Positions 7,901-11,590 of a stretch of 11,590 nucleotides of DNA are shown piece after piece (position 1 is the stretch's first letter; every line of letters starts with the position of its first letter). The notes under the pieces are model-generated. The model did not search any database. It was given only the letters and a program-made list of their open reading frames with translations, and was not told where the DNA came from. This DNA is from Ectocarpus siliculosus. Lineage: Eukaryota > Sar > Phaeophyceae > Ectocarpales > Ectocarpaceae. Position numbers and translations under genes: made by a program. The stretch lies in contig FN649736.1 in NCBI GenBank assembly GCA_000310025.1, positions 3,764,155 to 3,775,744 of the forward strand. The letters run 5' to 3'.

Positions 7901-8694
7901 AGCATATGTTATGTTCTGTGTACAGTGGGAATGATGGGGAGGCATCGAGGGAAGTAACACGACACCAACAACCCGCCCTTGGGGTAAGGAGAGAATAAAT
8001 CGCACGGAGCACCATCTGGTTTGTGAACGAATGGTACTACGTTGCCCGCTGTACGGCGTGTGCTTCTGATTTATACACTGATAAAAGCTTGAGGTTCGGC
8101 GGAAATGGGGGGCCCCTGCAGTATGCACGTAACATATTCCTAGCATGCATCTTTTGAGCTTTCGCGTACATAGGAACGAACTGCTAAAGAACTTGCTCGC
8201 TGCACCAGAACGGAGTTGATGGAAACAACGATTGCCCGCTGTACTGATTGCTATGGTGCAGCCGCAGCGCGTGCCTCTCAGCATGAGGCCCACCAGCAAC
8301 ACAGCAGAAGGTTGGTATTTCGTACCACATTCCAGGCCTACTCGAGACTTCTCGGAACAAGCGGCAGGAACGACTTGTTTATTGTGCTGACAGAATGTCT
8401 CCACAACCTCCGACCAGATCCTTCGAGCACAGAAGCACCCCCACCCCACGCAATTGCACAAATCGCTACTACTGTTGTACTCACGTCGTCGAGAGCTCGC
8501 ACACCATGCAGGCTCCTCTTCTTGATCAACTCGTACGCGGACAAGCAATCCGTCGGGTAGGACAAAAAATACTCCGTCCTTATATCTGCATCTTCGAAGC
8601 CACCGTCCGTCATTTCCGATTCAGCCTCCGTGGCCGCGGAGAAGGCGGATTCCGACTCCGCGGAGCTCGGCATCCTCTCCAGAGGTGCCTCCAT
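233..8694 (-). CDS. F-BAR domain protein, eight exons, 3' end beyond window
   Basis: Split gene for an F-BAR (FCH + coiled-coil) protein. The family forms curved dimers on membranes and links them to actin and endocytosis in the cytoplasm. Exons: 8694-8485, 5180-5106, 4500-4327, 3705-3634, about 3152-2964, 1829-1689, 1188 to 1126 or 991, 349-233. Spliced, residues about 50-95 give the FCH signature: YELIKKRSLHGVRALDD is followed by LCVMIKGRVGLEESYAKGL, with the hallmark R..LEESYAKGL. Residues about 96-177 are a charged helix ending in ADEKYRRS. The next exons carry an Ala/Lys-rich helix, VLTDFQGCEEQL (the usual 'FQ..EE' segment) and MEAVNVEMDLRNFI, the usual close of the domain. About 350-390 residues are visible. 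A C-terminal SH3, RhoGAP or other module may follow off-window. The family call is secure, but the orthologue and partner are not determined. Exon 5's acceptor is unresolved. Confidence 0.88.
350..990 (-). other. F-BAR gene intron 7
   Basis: 641 nt (776 nt if exon 7 ends at 1126). The sense-strand 5' part is TG/GTT-rich (complement of 838-880). A GGAGA-type purine tract sits at 686-710. The part near the acceptor carries one copy of the interspersed repeat at 408-521. No exon seen. Confidence 0.6.
408..521 (+). repeat. Interspersed repeat copy R1
   Basis: Shares with 3855-3970 the order ATTGAC-A-CGCGT, CGAGAGGACGG, GCATTGTT, ACAGGA and then an exact 21-bp block, TCCTTCCTACTTTGCCAAAG plus G (488-508 versus 3933-3953). 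It lies in intron 7, just upstream of the exon 8 acceptor in sense. Confidence 0.7.
991..1188 (-). CDS. F-BAR gene exon 7 (domain end, optional Ala-rich linker)
   Basis: Acceptor GCCTTCGCAG|TTG. LMEAVNVEMDLRNFIRSARRE is the usual F-BAR closing motif ('..aVn.e.Di..Fi'). Two phase-0 donors are possible. GAG|GTAGCG gives a 21-codon exon (1126-1188). GGG|GTAGGG gives 66 codons (991-1188) and adds an alanine-rich, low-complexity linker (AAAAAQATAAAAARKEDAVG and onward). I list the longer form because the frame stays open and the composition suits a disordered linker. Both could be used. Confidence 0.7.
1189..1688 (-). other. F-BAR gene intron 6
   Basis: 500 nt, GTGACC to GCAG. Near its 3' end (1202-1262 and 1324-1352) it carries two partial copies of the G-run/CATGCC/CCATTGACCTCGC repeat family. 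No coding signal apart from chance frames. Confidence 0.6.
1202..1262 (+). repeat. Interspersed repeat copy R4 (partial)
   Basis: A G run is followed by TGCACTCATG, CGCATGCC and ACCATTGACCTCGCATCC. The order matches R2 and R3, but the GAGAGGACGG part is lost. A second fragment (GGGGAGGGGCGCACTCATG) lies at 1327-1345. Confidence 0.5.
1689..1829 (-). CDS. F-BAR gene exon 6 (FQ..EE segment)
   Basis: 47 codons with a textbook acceptor (TTTCTTGCCCCGCAG|GAG) and AAG|GTGACC donor, phase 0. EFQRVLTDFQGCEEQLVSEA corresponds to the conserved 'vL..FQ.lEE.ri' stretch near the end of F-BAR domains. It is followed by GMRKHVVFESSSLANQQYDL, the last long helix that normally faces the dimer partner. Confidence 0.87.
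1830..2963 (-). other. F-BAR gene intron 5
   Basis: 1134 nt. The sense 5' third is rich in GTT/TGTTG (complement of 2760-2880). The sense 3' end contains a long (CA) tract (complement of 1889-1925) and a poly-T/pyrimidine tract. No exon seen between 1960 and 2940. Confidence 0.6.
1889..1925. repeat. (GT)18 microsatellite
   Basis: An uninterrupted GT dinucleotide run on the plus strand, (CA) in the sense of the F-BAR transcript, 60-96 nt upstream of the exon 6 acceptor. A shorter run lies at 2021-2033. Confidence 0.97.
2964..3152 (-). CDS. F-BAR gene exon 5 (coiled coil; acceptor uncertain)
   Basis: The coding frame is clear: VREAMPSSSNKKDL, then EKTRKEALIESAQAAADAAE and ARKACLACWVALRSGVHSAVQ, ending at CAG|GTGCGT in phase 0. 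It joins exon 6 to give the continuous AVQEFQRVLTDFQ of an F-BAR helix. The left edge is not settled. The frame stays open upstream through ATG 3173 and beyond, but the AGs following the pyrimidine tract (3183 and 3180) would put it out of phase with exon 4. In-phase acceptors are AAG|GTC (3152, listed), GAG|GCG (3143) and CAG|TGG (3104). A one-base assembly error near 3180 is another explanation. Confidence 0.65.
3174..3633 (-). other. F-BAR gene intron 4
   Basis: About 460-530 nt depending on the exon 5 acceptor. It is GC-rich, and the exon 4 frame runs open through it, so retention would not hit an early stop but would enter exon 5 in the wrong frame. No separate gene seen. Confidence 0.5.
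3634..3705 (-). CDS. F-BAR gene exon 4 (Lys-rich helix, KYRRS)
   Basis: 24 codons. The donor AGG|GTACGT is strong. The acceptor is AAAAAAG|GTG, preceded by a pyrimidine-rich stretch (TTTCGTCCTCTTTGTGCTC) about 20-40 nt upstream. The product VAKATKLQRDTRAADEKYRRSHTR has the K..K....R.A..KY..S pattern expected after exon 3 in F-BAR proteins, where a lysine-rich helix precedes a conserved tyrosine. Phase 0 at both ends. Confidence 0.78.
3808..3970 (+). repeat. Interspersed repeat copy R2 (fullest copy)
   Basis: A G14 run, GCGTACTCTTGCG, GCATGCC, ACCATTGACAACGCGTCC, CGAGAGGACGG, GCATTGTT, then GGACCGAT...ATCGGTCC (8-bp inverted pair, 3908-3934) and CTACTTTGCCAAAGG. It shows the full element order from which the other copies are recognised. 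Confidence 0.7.
3963..4040 (+). repeat. Interspersed repeat copy R3
   Basis: Follows R2 directly: a G run, GTGCTCTATCGCATG, TCATGC, GACCAGTGACCTCGCGTCC and TCGAGAGGACGGAGCA. It contains GTCCTC-GA-GAGGAC, a tight inverted pair that is decayed in R1 and R2. The tandem arrangement with R2 suggests unequal exchange or repeated insertion. Confidence 0.65.
4327..4500 (-). CDS. F-BAR gene exon 3 (helix 2 of the domain)
   Basis: 58 codons, acceptor ATACCGCAG|GCG and donor CTG|GTGCGA, phase 0 on both sides. It includes GLEGLRSDLVNKAVQHRALA, then an amphipathic stretch with DVLEPLTELRGQLSSKTKAL. This is the typical F-BAR pattern of an alignment-conserved 'H..LA..I...V..PL..L' helix. A (CA)11 tract on the sense strand lies 30-53 nt upstream of its acceptor. 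Confidence 0.85.
4501..5105 (-). other. F-BAR gene intron 2
   Basis: 605 nt between the exon 2 donor GTGCAA and the exon 3 acceptor. It carries the (CA)11 tract next to the acceptor and a G12 run at about 4695-4706. No exon seen. Confidence 0.6.
4530..4553. repeat. (GT)11 microsatellite
   Basis: (CA)11 in transcript sense, 30-53 nt upstream of the exon 3 acceptor. This mirrors the placement of the longer run before exon 6. Confidence 0.95.
5106..5180 (-). CDS. F-BAR gene exon 2 (FCH core)
   Basis: 25 codons between CGACGCAG acceptor and CAG|GTGCAA donor, phase 0 at both ends. It contains IKGRVGLEESYAKGLDKVA, the most diagnostic F-BAR segment (R..LE..YAK.L..LA). The reading frame continues upstream as IEHATQ, but no AG precedes that stretch after the pyrimidine-rich tract at about 5230-5260. 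CAG|CTG is therefore the simplest acceptor, and it joins exon 1 in frame. Confidence 0.88.
5779..5808. repeat. (AAC)10 microsatellite
   Basis: A perfect AAC trinucleotide run in intron 1, immediately before the CATCCCCGTATCTCG block that is related to 6853-6905. Confidence 0.95.
5806..5860 (+). repeat. Direct repeat block, copy A
   Basis: CATCCCCGTATCTCG, CAACAAGGGCTTGC and CACCGTGCACAGTTC align at roughly 80% with 6853-6905, where the pieces are CATCCCCGTGTCTCG, CAACACGGACCTGC and CACCGTGCGCCGTTG. Each copy lies left of a long hairpin, so the pair may mark one element family. Confidence 0.65.
6063..6313. repeat. Long imperfect inverted repeat (hairpin A)
   Basis: Arms 6063-6182 and 6195-6313, about 84% complementary by eye, with a 12-nt loop. 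Paired segments include CTCCAACA/TGTTGGAG at the outside, CAGTATCGGTAGATC with its complement in the middle, and TCATTGTACTTCGTTTGCGA with its complement next to the loop. Weaker pairing may extend to about 6028/6347. The right arm contains TGACGTCA (6218-6225), absent from the left arm. No flanking target duplication is visible. Confidence 0.9.
6812..6829. repeat. CT dinucleotide tract
   Basis: An uninterrupted CT run (about nine units) directly before GGCCGTGCACAGCCGGCTAC. A shorter CT tract precedes the similar GGCCGAATACAGCCGACTAC at 5688-5707. Confidence 0.85.
6851..6905 (+). repeat. Direct repeat block, copy B
   Basis: Partner of 5806-5860. In this copy the block is continuous with the CT tract and GGCCGTGCACAGCCGGCTAC on its left. 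In copy A the corresponding left piece (5683-5707) is separated from the block by about 100 bp that include the AAC tract. Confidence 0.65.
6931..7300. repeat. Long imperfect inverted repeat (hairpin B)
   Basis: Arms 6931-7104 and 7128-7300, roughly 80% complementary, loop 23 nt (7105-7127). The core pairs 6957-7000 with 7235-7278 with only two mismatches in 44. Near the loop TCAGAGCAACCT pairs with AGGTTGCTCTGA. The arm sequence is unrelated to hairpin A. Small indels between arms break any shared reading frame. Confidence 0.9.
7583..8548 (-). other. Long open frame inside intron 1, overlapping exon 1
   Basis: 321 codons from ATG 8548 to a stop at 7583-7585, on the sense strand of the F-BAR gene but in a different frame from exon 1, which it overlaps for about 64 codons. 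The predicted product is rich in Cys, Arg and Ser with a few hydrophobic runs (for example LLWSYLEWVFVVFLSLYFMF). I recognise no domain, and the composition looks like translated non-coding DNA. The length is nevertheless more than expected by chance for sequence with about 5% stop triplets. Possibilities are a decayed gene, a nested gene or coincidence. Confidence 0.25.
8485..8694 (-). CDS. F-BAR gene exon 1 (start codon, FCH N-terminus)
   Basis: 70 codons from ATG to GAC|GTGAGT, a perfect donor. The ATG sits in a favourable context (AAGG-ATG-G), and an in-frame TGA lies 39 nt upstream, so no longer N-terminal reading is possible without another exon. Residues 1-45 are acidic/serine-rich and probably disordered. 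Residues 50-70 (CLSAYELIKKRSLHGVRALDD) match the start of FCH helix 1, with the small residue 'G' before the '..L' run. A second ATG at codon 8 is an alternative start but has a weaker claim. Confidence 0.85.
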
Positions 8695-10616
8695 CCTTGG
8701 TGCACGGCACAGCAGCAGTGTGAACGTTGGTCATGCACCTCGTCATCCAAAACAAGGCACAAAGGGGATCACAGATAGGATTCTTCTTCTACGGGGTACT
8801 CCAGTTGCTCACTCCTGTTCCACGTTCCACATTCTAATATCCCGCGTTCCCTGCACACACGTGCCACTAATAAGCATGACAAAAGCAGGACACACACACG
8901 TGCCAGGGGGAGTCCGATCGTTCGAAGCACAAGAGGGATATTAATTGAGAGAGGAGGGTCTGCGAATATGTAAATACCGCCGCGCATAGTAGTCGATCGA
9001 CAATCACAGAGATGCCAAAAGTTTCCCACAATATGTGGGCACATTACTTGATTGAACACATCAATGGATATTAGACTAATAGAGATGAGAATTAGAGAAA
9101 GGCGTCTGCGTAAACGGTGAGCTCCCCACTTCCGAAATTACGATTTTGAGGGTGATTTCGCGGAGTGCGCTGCAGAACGAGCCGCCACCTCAAGAAATTG
9201 GTACCACAGAAACCGAGGAAATTATATCGATGAACACCTACAACATGTATGTATGTATACGTGCGTCAAAAGGTTTTTCTCTAGAGGCATGCATACAACA
9301 AGTGGTAAGCGAAGGGTTGCGCAAAACGATAGACATTTACATTTGCGTCGTGGCACGTTGTGTAGCGCGGGGTATGACGCCCGGACGAATGTGAACTTGG
9401 GGGCACCTGTTGCTGTGTCGTTTGCTGAAGGCCTGATTGTAATACGTGCAGAGGACGCAAATTAATCCTTTTTTTGCTTTGAGGGACAGGACGACCGTCA
9501 CCGTCTCCTCCGGCTGCAACACACCTCTTTGCTCCCGTACTTAAGGGGGCTTGCGACAGCCGGCGACGGTCATGTTACGCGTTCGCCCGTTTGTGGTACA
9601 AACAGCCAGCAAGAGAAGAGGAGCAGCTCGACCATTAGCGACATGGTACATTACAACAAGCGGCGCGCCGCATGCACCTGCACACGTAACTTCGACGGCT
9701 GCACCCGATACCATCGCCGCTTCCATGAGCGCATGTGACATTTCGAGCTGTTCCCAAGTCTTTTCCCATTGATTTTGCTCTCGTCGAAAGCGAGCAAACC
9801 GAACAACCGGGCGCAAGAGCACTGCGGCCGCCCACCGCGTACTTTCGACCCTCCGGCGTGAGCACCATGCAGTGCACGCTTGCTTCCCCACCCCCAAACG
9901 GCGGTATCTAACAGGTCGAAACCCGCACCCAACTCCCACAGACACTCACACAATATCTTGTTTGTGGGTGGATACGTTAGATTAGATTAGCGTTCGCTCG
10001 TCATCCCGAGACTTTCGCACTCCTCCTGGCCGCAAAAAACAAAAATAACACAGGATCCCTCCATCCCAAAATCCCTGGAGAGCACACAATAGACAGGGCT
10101 GGGTGTGGGTGAGAACCCTTGCCGCCCCCCCTCGAAAAAACGCGCGTGGCGCCGATCAAGCAAAGAAGCACAATTGATCTCTGATCAAACAAACTCTTGC
10201 CCTCTGTTTCGCGGGCGTCCCCCACGCTGGCGGGTGCCCCTTTTTAAAACCCGCCCTATCATCTTTTTCTCTCCCGCGCTCCAGAAAAAAGAACCATACC
10301 ACATCTCATCCCATTGTCCCGCAGGGTGCCGGGTCACGGGGCAAAACAAATGGTTGATGATCCTCAACTGCAGCCCTTCCCCTCCCCCCCCCCGCCATCA
10401 GCCGAACGACTGCCGTGGCTCCCGCATGCTACAAACTATACCCAGCGTGTGCCCATTCAGGAAACCAACACACGCCGACTAGCCCAACTAAACCCCGCCA
10501 CCCTGGAACCGAGTACCCCCCCCCGCGCGCGCCGCCGCGCGGCTCGCGTAAGTATTGTAGTGCTGAGGAGGCCTGCTGCTTGCTCCCTCGAAGCCTAGGG
10601 GCCACGGAGCGTCCAA
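8695..10616. other. Intergenic region: QCR6 3' flank and F-BAR 5' flank
   Basis: About 1.9 kb between the hinge-protein stop codon and the F-BAR start codon. On the minus strand it should hold the 3' UTR of the hinge gene on the right and the promoter and 5' UTR of the F-BAR gene on the left. I find no convincing exon. Frames at 9541-9945 (minus) and 9146-9394 (plus) look non-coding. Small repeats occur: an ATGT run at about 9245-9258 and TTAGA repeats at 9978-9991. Confidence 0.5.
8854..8904. promoter_or_regulatory. Paired CACGTG elements upstream of the F-BAR start
   Basis: CACACACGTGCC occurs twice (8854-8865 and 8893-8904), 39 bp apart, each containing the palindrome CACGTG, 160-210 bp upstream of the F-BAR ATG. 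CACGTG is the known G-box/E-box core bound by bHLH and bZIP factors. Its use here is inference, and no clear TATA box is visible. Confidence 0.35.
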
Positions 10617-10649
10617 TCACTTCGTGGCTTTCATGATCTTGGGAGCGGC
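10617..10649 (-). CDS. QCR6: QCR6 terminal exon
   Basis: Ten codons plus TGA (AAPKIMKATK). Very short, recognised only because it completes the conserved APK....K C-terminus directly after CVDKC. Acceptor GCGATGGCAG lacks a strong pyrimidine tract. Confidence 0.8.
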   Translation of the reverse strand, partial: AAPKIMKATK

Positions 10650-11071
10650 CTGCCATCGCAGACGGGGGGGAGGGGGGCCCCGGCGTGGCGACGCAGCGAC
10701 GAACGCGTAGGGGGGTAGGGGTTGGTGTTCTGGGGTCTTGTGATGGTACAGGACCATTGTTGTTCGTCCTTGCGCGTTATTCAGGCATGTGCAAACGGCC
10801 TAGTCCGTACGAACACATGGACTACACCAACGGGTTGTAGAAGCATTGCTCGTCATGTGTGATGTCTTATTTTCTCGTTCCATCAATTCTGGGCGCCAGC
10901 GTGTACACCATTCGGTGTGGATGCCAGCCCGGCCCACACGGGAGGAAGTTAAACACTGGAGGTTGATTGCTTCTTTTCGTCACTCACGCATTTGTCGACA
11001 CAGGATATGTAGTCGAAGAACCATGGCTCGCACGTGCCGAAGCCCTTGCTGGTGACCCGTTCAACACACGC
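10617..11071 (-). CDS. QCR6: Cytochrome bc1 complex hinge subunit (QCR6/UQCRH family), 3' exons
   Basis: Two visible exons of the small acidic 'hinge' subunit of mitochondrial complex III, which sits on the intermembrane-space face beside cytochrome c1 and aids its interaction with cytochrome c. Exon 11071-10988 (acceptor GTGCCCAG|GCG, donor TGC|GTGAGT) encodes ACVERVTSKGFGTCEP then WFFDYISCVDKC. The cysteine spacing C-x11-C-x9-C-x3-C and the FDY..CVDKC motif are those of plant-type hinge proteins. The last exon, 10649-10617 (GGCAG|GCC), gives AAPKIMKATK and TGA, matching the usual APKLF.KLK end. The 338-nt intron 10650-10987 separates them in phase 0. The N-terminal half is not visible and would lie right of 11071. 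The family call is strong because the two exons complete each other. Confidence 0.88.
10650..10987 (-). other. QCR6 last intron
   Basis: 338 nt, GTGAGT to GGCAG. It contains a G-rich plus-strand tract near its 3' splice site (10661-10679). No gene seen. Confidence 0.75.
10988..11071 (-). CDS. QCR6: QCR6 penultimate exon (Cys motif)
   Basis: 28 codons, phase 0 at both ends. It holds four cysteines expected to form the paired disulphides of the hinge hairpin, and FDYISCVDKC before the donor GTGAGT. Confidence 0.88.
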
Positions 11072-11109
11072 CTGGGCACGAAGCACGGAAACCCGTTCCA
11101 CAGAAAAGT

Positions 11110-11590
11110 GTCGCCGGGGGGGGGGGGGGGGACCCATAATCATGCATGGGGTAATCCTTAAACCATTGACAAAAGGGGGGGGGGAAAAAACAGGGGGGAT
11201 GGTCCCATCCCAAGGAAGGGGACACAAACCCCAAGGGGCGAAGGGGTCTTTTTTTTTCCTCCCAAAATCTCCCCCAATGGTTTTTTGGGCAAAAACCCCG
11301 CCAAAGCAAAAATTGGGGAAAAAACACCTCAACCCTCCCCATTTGGGAAACGGTTAAAAACCAAAAAACCCGGGAAGTGGTTTCCCCTCCCCCCGGAAAA
11401 AAAGGGCAAGTTTTTCCAACCTTAAACCTCCTTTAGTCCACCCCTAAAAAATAAATGCCCCCCGGGATGCATGCTTTTTCCCCCCAAACCAAGAATGCAT
11501 GTGCCTTAACTGGGCCTACCTTTTAATCCCTCCACCTCCCCCAACAAACCCTGGTTTCTCCCCAAGTTTCCCCGATTTCCCTCCAGGGGT
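11110..11590. other. Low-quality window edge
   Basis: Runs of G, A, C and T alternate in a way that looks like homopolymer over-calling (for example G16 at 11116-11131, T9 at 11250-11258). ATCATGCATGGGG and ACCATTGACAA at 11140-11172 hint at another degraded copy of the interspersed repeat. The missing 5' exons of the hinge gene would be expected around here, but no cysteine-rich or acidic exon can be read. Confidence 0.6.

Larger units (their letters stand above)
5181..8484 (-). other. F-BAR gene intron 1 (3.3 kb)
   Basis: 3304 nt, GTGAGT to CGCAG, about three to ten times longer than the other introns. It is assigned as one intron because exons 1 and 2 join in phase into an uninterrupted FCH motif. 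It holds an (AAC)10 tract, a CT tract, two long hairpins (6063-6313, 6931-7300), related 50-bp blocks before each hairpin, and a long open frame at 7585-8548. The clustering suggests an intron enlarged by repeat insertion. Confidence 0.75.

Noticed and set aside
9146-9394. Possible plus-strand exon ending near GTATGT at about 9247
   Set aside because: An AG and a GT fit around a short acidic peptide, but nothing links it to another exon and the donor is part of an ATGT repeat.
9541-9945. 134-codon minus-strand open frame
   Set aside because: No recognisable motif. A competing frame on the other strand is equally open, and there are no supporting splice sites. It lies in the expected 3' flank of the hinge gene.
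10314-10598. Plus-strand exon ending at a perfect GTAAGT (10548-10553)
   Set aside because: The peptide is low-complexity Pro/Arg, no partner exon was found, and the minus strand here carries the end of the hinge gene and its flank. One consensus hexamer is expected by chance in this length.
1-11590. CRISPR array, bacterial operon or rRNA genes
   Set aside because: No regularly spaced repeats with unique spacers, no ribosome binding sites and no rRNA-like sequence. The split genes show eukaryotic DNA.

Overview
The window looks like nuclear genomic DNA from an intron-rich, moderately GC-rich eukaryote. The evidence is split genes with GT-AG introns of about 0.3 to 3.3 kb, long CA/GT microsatellites and no bacterial-type operon. 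Donor sites are mostly GTGCG/GTGAG, and non-coding sequence makes up about 90% of the window. A stramenopile, most likely a brown alga, is my best guess. That is inference from gene architecture only, since no taxon-specific marker is visible.

Two protein genes are recognisable, both on the minus strand and in tandem. The right-hand one (10617-11071 visible) is the 3' end of the cytochrome bc1 hinge subunit (QCR6/UQCRH family). One exon carries the conserved twin-cysteine region ending CVDKC. A short last exon encodes AAPKIMKATK and a stop. Its 5' exons would lie in the poor-quality sequence at the right edge or beyond it.

About 1.9 kb further left starts a gene for an F-BAR domain membrane-bending protein (ATG at 8694). 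I could assemble eight exons: 8694-8485, 5180-5106, 4500-4327, 3705-3634, about 3152-2964, 1829-1689, 1188 to 991 or 1126, and 349-233. Together they give the F-BAR domain almost from end to end, plus the start of a proline/acidic tail. The gene continues past the left edge. Every junction I could fix is phase 0.

The 3.3-kb first intron is the odd part. It holds two unrelated long imperfect hairpins (arms about 120 and 174 nt, loops 12 and 23 nt), each preceded by a related approximately 50-bp block. It also holds an unexpectedly long open frame on the sense strand (7585-8548). Other introns carry copies of a short G-run plus 'CCATTGACCTCGCGTCCTCGAGAGGACGG' type repeat and GT/CA microsatellites. 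Both window ends (about 1-230 and 11110-11590) are full of homopolymer runs and look like low-quality read ends.

The two genes have no obvious functional link. One is a mitochondrial respiratory subunit, the other a cytoplasmic membrane/cytoskeleton adaptor. They are simply neighbours.
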